Shown: positions 18,643-26,638 of the stretch, in pieces
Layout: every line of letters starts with the position of its first letter
How positions within the stretch are numbered: the stretch's first letter is position 1
Assembly (NCBI GenBank): GCA_964586155.1
Contig: CAZPHC010000021.1
Span: forward strand, 48,526 to 112,525
Length of the DNA stretch: 64,000 nt
Direction of reading: 5' to 3'
DNA from: SXNM01 sp964586155
GTDB taxonomy: Bacteria > Myxococcota_A > UBA9042
Made by a program: the position numbers and the translations under genes
The notes under the pieces: generated by a model
What the model was told of the DNA's origin: nothing
The model's input: only the letters and a program-made list of their open reading frames with translations
Database searches by the model: none

Positions 18643-19886
18643 GAGTCCGACTCGGCCTGGCTGCGGACGCCGGTGAGGTCGTCGTTGGTCTTGCGCAGGC
18701 GCTGGTTCAACATGCGGACCAGGCCCCAGAGCAGCTTGACGGCCGTGACCTCCTCACGCAGCAGCGAGAAGAAGCCGTCGCGGTCGATGACCAGCGCGCT
18801 GACCGGCGTCCGGGCGACGATGCCCGCCGAACGCGGCACCCGCTCGATCAGGCTCATCTCGCCGAAGTGGGCTCCTGCGGTCAGGGTCGCGATCTGCTGA
18901 CCGGCCTTGATCACGTTGACCTCGCCTTCGAGGATGACAAAGAGGCTGTCGCCGGGCGCGCCCTCGTCGAAGATGGTCGTGCCGGCCTGGAACGGCACCT
19001 CCTGCGCCACCGACGCGACGCGGATCAGGTCCGGGTAGGGCAGGTAGCGGAACATCGAGATGCCCTGCAGGGCCTTGAGCCGGCGGCGGACCAACGAGGC
19101 GCGATCGCCGTCGGTCTCCTGGGCGATGTCGACCGCGATGACGGTCGCGTTGTCCGGCGCGCCGTTCTGCAGCGCCGTGTCGATGTACATGTGGACGGCG
19201 GTGCCGACGTCGCCATGCGGGGCGATCGCCTGCATCGAGGTGTCGCCGACGACGCTGTGGACGCCGTCGCTGCACAGGATCAGGCGGTCACCCGGCAGCA
19301 GGTCGAAGTCGAGCATGTCGACGCGGGCGGTGTTCAGCACGCCGAGCGCGCGGGTCAGCGCGCCCTGGAAGGCGCCGCCCATGTGCGAGCGATCGTTGGC
19401 CTGGGCGCCGCGGCGGCGCAGGTCGTTCATGACGCTGTGGTCTTCGGTGAGCTGGTGCAGCGTGCCGTGGCGCACGAGGTAGACGCGCGAGTCGCCGACG
19501 TGGGCGACGAAGGCCTGCGAGCCGACGACCAGCGCCGCGACGATCGTGGTCGCCATGCCCGAGAGCTCGGGATGGCCGATGGCGCGCTCGCGCACCGCGC
19601 CCGAGGCGTCGGAGATCGCCGACTCGAGCCAGGACGCCACCGTGCGCTTCTGCAGGCGCGTCTCGCCGGTGTGGATCGCCGTCAACTCGGCCTCGTGCTC
19701 GCGCATGCGGTCGGCGACGTACTCGGCGGCGGTGCGGCTCGCGACCTCGCCGCCCTGTCGGCCACCGACGCCGTCGCAGACGATGAACAGCCGCGTGACC
19801 TCGTCGATCAGGAAGGCGTCCTCGTTGTTGGTCCGGACGATGCCGACGTCGGTTCGTCCGGCGTGCTTCAAGGTGACTTGGGACAT
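18639..19886 (-). CDS. PP2C phosphatase fused to a cyclic-nucleotide-binding domain
   Basis: The 415-residue protein has an N-terminal PP2C domain with RTNNEDAFLID, CDGVGGRQGGEVAS, GMATTIVAAL, AHVGDSRVYLV, LTEDHSVMNDL, LCSDGVHSVV and DNATVIAVDI. A C-terminal cNMP-binding domain follows from about residue 285. The second domain has a good phosphate-binding cassette (HFGEMSLIERVPRSAGIVA, with GE and RSA), so unlike the other CRP-like proteins in this window it could bind a cyclic nucleotide. This suggests a phosphatase gated by cAMP, cGMP or a related signal. The ATG at 19886 is chosen because GGGGAG lies just upstream; an upstream in-frame extension is Arg-rich and unlikely. It leads an operon with a lipoprotein and a second PP2C. 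Confidence 0.93.
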   Translation of the reverse strand: MSQVTLKHAGRTDVGIVRTNNEDAFLIDEVTRLFIVCDGVGGRQGGEVASRTAAEYVADRMREHEAELTAIHTGETRLQKRTVASWLESAISDASGAVRERAIGHPELSGMATTIVAALVVGSQAFVAHVGDSRVYLVRHGTLHQLTEDHSVMNDLRRRGAQANDRSHMGGAFQGALTRALGVLNTARVDMLDFDLLPGDRLILCSDGVHSVVGDTSMQAIAPHGDVGTAVHMYIDTALQNGAPDNATVIAVDIAQETDGDRASLVRRRLKALQGISMFRYLPYPDLIRVASVAQEVPFQAGTTIFDEGAPGDSLFVILEGEVNVIKAGQQIATLTAGAHFGEMSLIERVPRSAGIVARTPVSALVIDRDGFFSLLREEVTAVKLLWGLVRMLNQRLRKTNDDLTGVRSQAESDS

Positions 19887-20042
19887 CCGATTCTCCCCGT
19901 GGCTGGCTCGCCTTCGCGCTCGCTGCGTGGTCGCGGACAGGGTTTCCCCGAAGGGGGCCGCGTTGTCAATGCGGTACCGCCGAAGGGCTGACCGTCGCCA
20001 TGCCATGGCAGCCCGCAGCGCTGCATTCGTGTCCGGGGCGGC

Positions 20043-21453
20043 TCAAAACCGACCGCGCAGCTCGATCAGGACGGCGAACGCGAGGTCCTGTGTCGCGCCG
20101 GCCTGCCCGNNNNNNNNNNNNNNNNNNNNNNNNNNNNNNNNNNNNNNNNNNNNNNNNNNNNNNNNNNNNNNNNNNNNNNNNNNNNNNNNNNNNNNNNNNN
20201 NNNNNNNNNCCGCCGAGCGTCAGGGCCCGCGACAGGGCCCATTGTGAGCGGACGTCGATCTCGCCCCCCACCGCGCGCCAACCGTGAGGGACGAGCCCGG
20301 AGGCCGCTCCGGGGCTGGCCAGGCGGCTCATCAGGCGGGCGTCGAGGCGATGGCTCCAGCGCTTGGGGTCACCGACCATGGTCCAGAGCCCGAGCGTCTG
20401 CAGGTTCGTCGGCGCGAAGAGCTGCAGCAGGCCCGTCAGCTCGTCGAGGTTGCCGTACAGCGGGCGCCAGGCCGAGTCGATGCCGTCGTCGGGGTCGCGG
20501 TCGCCGCTCCAATGTTCGGCGAGCACGCCGCCGGCGACGGGGATGGCGTCACCGAGCTGGACGCCGAGGCGCAGCACGCCCATCCAGGCGAGGTGGCTCT
20601 GCTCCGCTGGGTCGCGGCCGTCGCGGCTGCCCACCTGGCCCGCGAACTCGGTCTCGAGGCGGGCGACACCCCACGGGCGCCAGTCCAGGCGCACGCCCAT
20701 CGTCTGCAGGCGCAGGCGGCCCGCGTCCGCGCCGTCGTCGAGCACCAGCAGGTACAGGTCGCCGACCAGGGACCCCGTCGGCTGCGCGGTCGCATAGACG
20801 CCCACGAGCGAGCGCTGCCGGTCGGGTTGGGCGTCGTCTCGGCGCAGCCGCACGCCGAGCACGTCGATCGACAGGCGATTGTGCAGGCTCCAGCGCAGGC
20901 GGGCGCCGTCGTAGGCGTGGCCGGTGCCGTGGAAGTCGTAGCCGCCGATATGGCGCCCGGCCCCGTAGTCCAGGCGCATGCGTCCGGCGTCGAGCCGCAG
21001 GCCGAGGCTGGGGCGCGACGTCAGGTGCAGGTAGCCCTGTTGCAGGCCGATGGTCGGCGGCTGGTCGGCCGGCGAGGAGCCGCCGAAGTCGTGGGAGCTC
21101 TGCAGCTCGATCCGCGCGCCGACGTGCTCGAGGTCGAAGTCGCTGCCCAGCCGGAAGCGGAAGGACGTGCCGGCCGCGCTTTTGCCGGCACCGGTCAGGC
21201 CACCGAGGCTGGCCTCGATGCCGCGGCCGAGCGCGCTACGGATGCGCAGATCGGCGTCGACGTGCAGGCGTCGTTCCTCGCGGGTCAGCGGGTCGAGCGC
21301 CGGCTGCGCGTCGCTCGCGGGCTCTGCCGGGCCGTCGAACTCGCTGGCGTGCGTCGGCGTGGCCGCCAGCGCCGGCGGCAGCGGCAGCGTCAGAGCCAGC
21401 GCCAGCGCTAGCGTCAGCGATGGTGGGAGCGTCCACGCAGGCCGGCGCCGCAG
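20043..21453 (-). CDS. Outer-membrane beta-barrel protein (alginate-export-like), split by an assembly gap
   Basis: After a signal peptide (hydrophobic LTLALALALTLPLPPALA) the protein shows a long series of alternating strands with aromatic and polar residues: FRFRLGSDFDLEHVGARIEL, GLRLDAGRMRLDYGAG, VRLDWRPWGVARLETEF and LAWMGVLRLGVQLG. This pattern is characteristic of outer-membrane barrels; the lengths resemble alginate-export-type porins. The gene is broken by 100 Ns at 20110-20209. Beyond the gap the sensible reading is in another frame, ending DLAFAVLIELRGRF and TGA at 20045-20043, with the terminal Phe expected of a barrel. No ATG, GTG or TTG lies between the tRNA gene and the signal peptide in this frame; a CTG at 21453 is used provisionally. 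Confidence 0.7.
20110..20209. other. Assembly gap (100 Ns)
   Basis: Exactly 100 unknown bases interrupt the outer-membrane protein gene. A round 100 is the usual placeholder for a gap of unknown length. The coding frame on the two sides does not match across 100 bases, which supports an arbitrary size. Confidence 1.
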
Positions 21454-21554
21454 CCCGCGAGCCTGTGCGGGCGTCCGGGGCGTCCGTGGCGGCGTCTGCG
21501 ACGCCCTGTCTTCGTCCGTTGCGTCTGTGCGTGGGAACCAGCGTGCGATTCGGG

Positions 21555-21637
21555 TACCGAAGGAGGGAATCGAACCCTCACGACCTAAAGGCCAGCGGAT
21601 TTTGAGTCCGCCGCGTCTACCATTCCGCCACTTCGGC
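21555..21637 (-). tRNA. tRNA-Leu(CAA)
   Basis: Read on the minus strand, an 83-base class II tRNA folds cleanly. The acceptor stem is GCCGAAG/CTTCGGT, the anticodon stem GCGGA/TCCGC with loop CTCAAAA (anticodon CAA, reading UUG), the variable arm GGCC-TTTA-GGTC, and the T arm GAGGG-TTCGATT-CCCTC. The discriminator is A73, as expected for Leu. The following bases are CCC, so the 3' CCA is not encoded. It stands between the peptidase gene and the outer-membrane protein gene, all on the minus strand. Confidence 0.97.
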
Positions 21638-21712
21638 ATCGCGCGTCCCCACGGCCGACAGCGTGGTGGATCGACGCTGGCGGTGTCAAGCGCCCGATCG
21701 CGCATCATCGCC

Positions 21713-23197
21713 TCAGAGCGGCCGCGGCAACAGCCGCGGCGCGCCTCGGGCGACGCGGCCGCGGCGGCCCTCGTCTCCGACTCGGCCGCGCATCGGGACG
21801 TCGGTGGCCTCGACCGCCGCGCCCACCTCGTCGCTGAGTTCGCAGGGCTGCCCGGCCTCGCAGGCGAGCCGGATGTGCATGTGGTCGGCGTGCCCCTGCA
21901 GGTGGCGGATCACGCCGCTCTTGGTCGCGTCGCGCGGGCGGGGGTATTGGAACATCGAGGACAGCCGCTCCGGGGTCTCGCCGGCGCGGAGGGCCGCAGC
22001 GTACAGCACCGGCTGCAGGTCGTAGTCGATGAAGGCGTAGCGCAGCCGCCCGGTTGCCCGCAGCGCGGCGAGGAACTGCCAGGTTCGGTCCGGATCGATG
22101 TCCTCGGGCGTCGCCAGGCCGAGCCAGGTGCGCTGCTTGCCGCCGAGGTGGAAGTAGCCGATGTCGGCGTCCAGGCCGCCGCGGTGCGAGCGGTGTGGCG
22201 GCAGGCAGCCGCCGCCTTCCTTGGACAGGTCGCCGACGACCAGCGACGAGGCGCGGGGTTCGCTGCCTTGGACCGCGCGTGCGGCGCGGACGATGGCGCT
22301 GACGAGCGCCGCGCGGCCCCAGCCCCGTTCGGGCCGCTGCATCGCGATCACATCCTCGATCGGCTCGAGCAACACGCCGTCGTGCAGCCGCTCGCCCTCG
22401 AACGGGCTCTTGTAGACGACGTAGCGTTTGCCCCCGCGCAGTCGCCTGGCGTTGCCGAGGTCGTTCAAGCGACGGACCTCGGACTCGCGCACGCGGTAAC
22501 GCTTGGCGAACGACGCGACGCTCTCGTTCTTCTTGGCCCGGCCAAACCGGCGGCCGCAGATCTCCGCGCTGCGCTTGGCCCGCGCCTGCTGGGCCCGCAG
22601 GGCCTTGCACTGGGCCGTCTTGGCCCGCTTGGCCGACTTGCACGAGGCCACGAGTCGGGCGTGGGCCGCCTCTGCGGCGCGCTCCTTCTCGGCGGCGAAG
22701 AAGGCCCGGCAGGTCTTGGTCTTCGCCGCAGCCTTGGACTTGCACTGCCGTTGTAGCTTTGCCCGGGCCGCGGCTTCGGCGGCGGCCGCCTTCTTGGCGA
22801 CGGCGGCGGCCTTCTTGGCCTGTGCGGGCGAGAGCCTGGCGCTGGCCTTGGCCGCCGGCGCGCCGCGTTTGCCGTTCGGCTTGCCCGCCTTGGCGCTGGC
22901 CTTGGCCTTGGCCGTCGCCGCCTTGGCCTTGCCGGCGCTGGCTCCGGCCTTGCCCGATCTGCCGCTCGCCTTGCCGGCGTTGCCGCCTGCCTTGCCGCCG
23001 GGTCTGGTCGCCACCTTGGCGCCGCGCGGCGGCGTGGGCCTGGCGTCGGCGACCGAGGCCGAGAGGCTCCACGCGATCACACACGCGAGCCAGGCCGCCG
23101 GCCATCGCGCCACGACGCCGCGGGCGTGGGCGTGCGTCGCGGCCGGGCTCGGCTCGGAGAGGGGGGCGACGGGGTGGTGGACGGGTCGGTCAGACAT
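21713..23197 (-). CDS. MepA/M74-type murein endopeptidase with LysM and Lys/Ala-rich region
   Basis: This 494-residue protein has an N-terminal hydrophobic segment (WPAAWLACVIAWSLSASVADA) for export. Next comes ~140 residues of histone-H1-like Lys/Ala/Gly repeats (KAKAATAKAKASAKAGK), then a LysM-like segment (ESVASFAKRYRVRESEVRRL). The C-terminal zinc peptidase domain has LPPHRSHRGGLDADIGY (residues ~333-350) and GHADHMHIRL (~436-445). These are the metal-binding motifs of penicillin-insensitive murein endopeptidases, which cut D-Ala-mDAP cross-links. LysM would hold it on peptidoglycan; the basic region may bind anionic cell-wall or DNA polymers, which is inference. ATG 23197 was chosen because the hydrophobic stretch is then near the N-terminus. 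The usual MepA is under 300 residues, so the N-terminal half is extra. Confidence 0.88.
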   Translation of the reverse strand: MSDRPVHHPVAPLSEPSPAATHAHARGVVARWPAAWLACVIAWSLSASVADARPTPPRGAKVATRPGGKAGGNAGKASGRSGKAGASAGKAKAATAKAKASAKAGKPNGKRGAPAAKASARLSPAQAKKAAAVAKKAAAAEAAARAKLQRQCKSKAAAKTKTCRAFFAAEKERAAEAAHARLVASCKSAKRAKTAQCKALRAQQARAKRSAEICGRRFGRAKKNESVASFAKRYRVRESEVRRLNDLGNARRLRGGKRYVVYKSPFEGERLHDGVLLEPIEDVIAMQRPERGWGRAALVSAIVRAARAVQGSEPRASSLVVGDLSKEGGGCLPPHRSHRGGLDADIGYFHLGGKQRTWLGLATPEDIDPDRTWQFLAALRATGRLRYAFIDYDLQPVLYAAALRAGETPERLSSMFQYPRPRDATKSGVIRHLQGHADHMHIRLACEAGQPCELSDEVGAAVEATDVPMRGRVGDEGRRGRVARGAPRLLPRPL

Positions 23198-23401
23198 GGC
23201 GCGGAGCATCGGCGCGCGCGTGCGGGCTGTCAAAAGGCCGTGGAGACGCCACGGACGACGACCCGAACGCGCTTCGCGTTCGAACGGACCTCTGAAGACC
23301 TTCGCCAATGTTCATCCTTCTTCGCACATTTGGCCCCCCGACAACGCATACTCGGACGAGTCGGGGAGGCTGGGGGTCGCCTCGGGCCGGAAGGAGCCAC
23401 A

Positions 23402-23614
23402 ATGATCAAGAAACTAGCCACGATCGGCAACAGCTTCGGCGTGATCATCGACCGCCCGCTGCTGCGCGAGGCTGGCATCGAGCCAGAGAGTCGCATTGAG
23501 CTCATCGTCGAGGGTGGATCCGTGATCATTCGTGCCGCGCCGCCGGGCGCGCGCAAGCCGCGGCGCAACGTGCCGGCTCGACGCAAGCCGGTCGCTGACG
23601 TCGGCCCCGTGTAG
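23402..23614 (+). CDS. AbrB/MazE-type small DNA-binding protein
   Basis: The 70-residue protein has the swapped-hairpin pattern of AbrB/MazE domains in its first ~48 residues: KKLATIGNSFGVIIDRPLL followed by IEPESRIELIVEGGSVIIR. The C-terminal ~22 residues are basic and Pro-rich (KPRRNVPARRKP). Such proteins act as transition-state regulators or as antitoxins that repress their own operon. The ATG at 23402 has a strong AAGGAG site upstream. No toxin gene follows (the next gene is a DUF4234 membrane protein 183 bases away), so if it is an antitoxin it is an orphan. It is divergent from the murein endopeptidase gene across a 204-base intergenic region that probably holds promoters for both. Confidence 0.82.
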   Translation: MIKKLATIGNSFGVIIDRPLLREAGIEPESRIELIVEGGSVIIRAAPPGARKPRRNVPARRKPVADVGPV

Positions 23615-23797
23615 CGAAGCCGCCGCGACGTCCCCTCCGCGGTCGCGTCGCCCGTCGTCCGCCGCGCCCCTGCTCGCGGACGCACCGCCACCATCGCTCG
23701 TTGTGCGTGGCGCGACGTGCAGGCACAATCGGTCCGCGACCCTCTACCCTGCGCACACCCTGTGCCGCAGGCGGTTGCGGGGCGCGCCGGGGGCACC

Positions 23798-24181
23798 GTG
23801 GCGACCGAACGCGACGTCGTGAAGTACATCCTGCTCAGCATCGTGACCTGCGGTCTCTGGGGCATGGTCTGGGTCTACCAGGTCGGCACCGACATCGCGT
23901 CGCTGCGTGGCGACGACAAGCCGTCGGTCGTGCTCGATCTGGTCCTGACCTTCGTCTCGTGTGGCCTCTGGGGCTTTGTCTGCGCCTACCGGTGGCCGGA
24001 GTACCTCAACGAGGAGCTGGCGCGTCGTGGCCGCAGCGTCGACAGCAACCTGCCCGCGATGTCGCTGCTGATGGCCTTCTTCGGCCTGCACGTCGTCGGT
24101 CTGGTGCTGATGCAAGAGTCCCTGAACAAGCTCGCGCGCGACGAGTTCGGCCAGCGAGGCGGCGCGGGATCGCGCGGATGA
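23798..24181 (+). CDS. DUF4234-type small membrane protein
   Basis: The 127-residue protein (GTG start at 23798) has three hydrophobic segments. The first two contain a repeated motif, TCGLWGMVWVYQ and SCGLWGFVCAYRW, which is the hallmark of the DUF4234 family of unknown function. The third is SLLMAFFGLHVVGLVLMQ. An in-frame ATG at 23717 would add 27 polar residues that look non-coding, so the GTG start is preferred. The stop overlaps the start of the tyrosine phosphatase gene by 4 bases (ATGA), which implies coupled translation. Location in the inner membrane is inferred. No substrate or partner can be named. Confidence 0.82.
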   Translation: MATERDVVKYILLSIVTCGLWGMVWVYQVGTDIASLRGDDKPSVVLDLVLTFVSCGLWGFVCAYRWPEYLNEELARRGRSVDSNLPAMSLLMAFFGLHVVGLVLMQESLNKLARDEFGQRGGAGSRG

Positions 24182-24717
24182 GCGGCGCCCCGTCCTCTGC
24201 CGCGTCCGCGTCGTCGCCATCCACCGTCGCGGTCTGCTTCGTCTGCCTCGGCAACATCTGCCGATCGCCACAGGCCGAGGCGCTGTTCCGACGCAGGGTT
24301 GCCGACGCCGGCTTGCAGGCGCGCTTCGTCATCGACAGCGCCGGCACCTCGGCCAACCACGTCGGCGAGGCCCCGGATCGCCGCACCGCTGCCGCCAGCG
24401 CCCGTCGCGGTGTGCCGGTCACGGGCGCCGCCCGACAGTTCGAAGCGCGCGACTTCGACCGCTTCGACTACATCGTCGTCATGGACTCCAGCAACCTGCG
24501 CAACGTGCTGCGCCTCGCCCGCAGCGACGCCGATCGCGCCAAGGTCTCGTTGCTGCGCAGCTGGGATCCGGCCGCGGATGGCCCGGACGTGCCCGATCCG
24601 TGGTACGGCGGCCCCGAGGGCTTCGACACCGTCTTCGACATCTGCGACGCCGGCTGCCGCGGCCTCGCCGACGCCCTGTTCGCCAAGGTGGCGCCGCGAG
24701 GTGGAGGCGGGCCGTAA
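24178..24717 (+). CDS. Low-molecular-weight protein-tyrosine phosphatase
   Basis: The 179-residue protein has the signature loop CLGNICRSP with nucleophile Cys23 and Arg29, and the general-acid region DPWYGG near the C-terminus. Both are diagnostic of the low-molecular-weight tyrosine phosphatase family (arsenate reductase fold). Other family features present are VIDSAGTSANHVGEAPDRR and FDYIVVMDSSN. The length matches the family apart from an N-terminal Ser/Ala extension of ~15 residues. It should dephosphorylate Tyr-phosphorylated proteins, often linked to capsule or exopolysaccharide control in bacteria, but no Tyr kinase gene is present here. The ATG overlaps the stop of the DUF4234 gene. 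Confidence 0.95.
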   Translation: MSGAPSSAASASSPSTVAVCFVCLGNICRSPQAEALFRRRVADAGLQARFVIDSAGTSANHVGEAPDRRTAAASARRGVPVTGAARQFEARDFDRFDYIVVMDSSNLRNVLRLARSDADRAKVSLLRSWDPAADGPDVPDPWYGGPEGFDTVFDICDAGCRGLADALFAKVAPRGGGGP

Positions 24718-24824
24718 CGCTTTGACGCCGTGGCGGCTCCTCGTGGGGAAGCGGCAGGCACGGTCCGGGGTTGGGCCTGTCGGCGGCGTGCCGGACGCAC
24801 CCGCGATCGATCTGGGAGCAAGCG

Positions 24825-25388
24825 ATGGAGCCCATCACCGAACCGACCGCGCCGCAGGCCAGCCCGCCGCGCGACCCGACGGCCGACCCGCCGACGCTGT
24901 GGGCGCGGGTGGCGCCGGCGCTGCGTTCGATGGCGACGACGCTGGGCCTGTTCGCCATCGCGTTCGTCGCCATGACGACCCTGGTCGGCGGCCCGATCGC
25001 GGACGGCACGCCGATCGCGGTCCAGGGCGTCGATCTGCAAGGCCGCGCGTTCGACGCTGCGTCGCTGCGGGGCAAGCCGACGGTGCTCTACATCTGGGCG
25101 ACGTGGTGCCCGGCGTGCAAGGCGACGACGCCGACCATCGACTCGTTCGCCCGCCGCCACCCGGACGTCAACGTCCTGGCGATCGCCGCCGAGGAGGCCG
25201 GGCCGGTGCTGGCTGCCCTGGCAGAGACGCCGCGCAGCTTCCGCACGGTCGCTGACGATGGCGTGATCGCGGGCTCGTTGGGCGTGCGGGCGCTGCCGAC
25301 GACGATCCTGCTCGACGGCCAAGGGCGGGTGCGCTGGAACCGGCAGGGCGTGTTGCTGCCCTTCGAGCTGGACGCGCGCTCGCTCTAG
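24825..25388 (+). CDS. Membrane-anchored TlpA/ResA-like thioredoxin
   Basis: The 187-residue protein has a Pro-rich cytoplasmic N-terminus, one transmembrane segment at about residues 38-55 (MATTLGLFAIAFVAMTTL) and a periplasmic thioredoxin-like domain. That domain contains WATWCPACK (Cys95 and Cys98) and the cis-Pro loop RALPTTILLDGQG. This layout is typical of TlpA/ResA/DsbE proteins, which reduce periplasmic disulfides, for example in cytochrome c assembly. A cytochrome c maturation operon is present in this window but 32 kb away. The ATG at 24825 is preceded by GGGAGC. The gene is followed by a convergent MaoC-type gene. Confidence 0.9.
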   Translation: MEPITEPTAPQASPPRDPTADPPTLWARVAPALRSMATTLGLFAIAFVAMTTLVGGPIADGTPIAVQGVDLQGRAFDAASLRGKPTVLYIWATWCPACKATTPTIDSFARRHPDVNVLAIAAEEAGPVLAALAETPRSFRTVADDGVIAGSLGVRALPTTILLDGQGRVRWNRQGVLLPFELDARSL

Positions 25389-25425
25389 GCGGGCCTCCAG
25401 CCGCGACGGCGCCCGCGGCGATCGG

Positions 25426-26553
25426 CTACCTCGCGGTGCGGACCAGGATCGAGCGCGTGATCTCGACCACCTTCTCGCCCACCTTGGCGTCCTTGGCCTT
25501 GTCGCGCTCCGCGGTGAAGAGGTCGGCACCGGCGTCGAGCAGCGCCTCGGGCCGCGTGTTCTTGATGCCGACGATGCGCAGGTCGACCTGGCCGACGTGA
25601 TCGCTGATGCGCTTGGTGCCGAGGACCTTGCTCGCCGCGAAGATCGTGTCGCCGGCCAGGACCGGGGCCGGGTGGGCGCCGTCGCTCCAGCTCTGTTCCC
25701 AGACCAGGTGGCCGCCGAGGTCGATGCTGGCCTGGGTCATGGTCCACGCCAACACCAGGCCGCCGTAGACGACGCGCTGACCGGTGAAGCTCGACGCGGC
25801 GCTGTAGACCTGGTCCCAATGCAGCGGGTGGCTGTTGCGGCAGATGGCCGAGAGCTGCATGTGCTCCGACTCGCCGACGGTGCGGCCGTTGGCGTGGACG
25901 AAGACCTGGCCGGCCTCGAAGTCCTCGAACTCGCCGAACAGGGGCGGGCGGAAGCCGTCACTCTGGGCTGCGAGCTCGATGACCCGATCGGCGTGCGCGC
26001 GCGGCGGCAGCACGCCCATGACGTCCCCCAAGTCCCCCGCTGCGTGGCGAAGCGACGGGCGCGCCGCGAGCGACCCGCCGCGGATCAGGGCCTTGCGCTC
26101 GAAGTCCAGGACGCGGTGGCCGTCCTCGTCGACCAGCACGGTGGCGACCGTGACCACGCCGCGGTCACCGCTGCCGGCGGGCTTGACGTCGAGCACGCGC
26201 GACGCGCCGCGGATGGTGCCGCCGATCGGCAGCGGCTTGGGGAACTCGACGCGCACGTAGGCGAGGTGGGCGATGGCCTGCTGCGAGGTGTCGTGCACCG
26301 AGAACGAGAGCCCGAGGTTCAGCAGCAGATGCGGCGGCACCGGTCGCCGCGGCAGCCCCTGCGCCTGCGCGACGCGGTCGCTGGACCAAAGCGGCGTCGC
26401 GTCGATGAAGCTGGCCATGTAGGGCCCGACGATGGCCTCGTCGACCGTGACCTCGAACGGGTGCTGGTAGGTCGCGCCGAGCTCGAAGTCGTCGAGCTGG
26501 CGTCCGTAGTCCATGCGGCGGTAGGGGCGCGCGGGCGTCGTGGTCTCGGCCAT
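25426..26553 (-). CDS. Double-hotdog MaoC-family dehydratase (mesaconyl-CoA hydratase-like)
   Basis: The 375-residue protein contains two MaoC-like hotdog halves. The C-terminal half has VGESEHMQLSAICRNSHPLH, RVVYGGLVLAWTMTQAS and LAGDTIFAASKVL. These stretches resemble the corresponding region of mesaconyl-CoA (beta-methylmalyl-CoA) hydratases, which also consist of two fused hotdogs and have a similar length. The N-terminal half starts with FELGATYQHPFEVTVDEAIVGPY. A CoA-thioester hydratase or dehydratase role is likely; the exact substrate is inferred and could differ. The ATG at 26553 follows a clear AAGGAG. It lies 85 bases downstream of the GYF-domain gene on the same strand, with no other acyl-CoA genes adjacent. 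Confidence 0.8.
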   Translation of the reverse strand: MAETTTPARPYRRMDYGRQLDDFELGATYQHPFEVTVDEAIVGPYMASFIDATPLWSSDRVAQAQGLPRRPVPPHLLLNLGLSFSVHDTSQQAIAHLAYVRVEFPKPLPIGGTIRGASRVLDVKPAGSGDRGVVTVATVLVDEDGHRVLDFERKALIRGGSLAARPSLRHAAGDLGDVMGVLPPRAHADRVIELAAQSDGFRPPLFGEFEDFEAGQVFVHANGRTVGESEHMQLSAICRNSHPLHWDQVYSAASSFTGQRVVYGGLVLAWTMTQASIDLGGHLVWEQSWSDGAHPAPVLAGDTIFAASKVLGTKRISDHVGQVDLRIVGIKNTRPEALLDAGADLFTAERDKAKDAKVGEKVVEITRSILVRTAR

Positions 26554-26638
26554 GGTGGGTCTCCTTGGTGGGCGAACGGGGCGGCGACGCCGCGGCGCCG
26601 GGACCGACCCGGCGGCGATCGCGTCTCTGTTTCGGGCG

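Noticed and set aside
21555..21708. Extending the outer-membrane protein gene upstream to ATG codons at or before the tRNA
   Set aside because: That frame would read straight through the tRNA-Leu gene, and the signal peptide would no longer be near the N-terminus.
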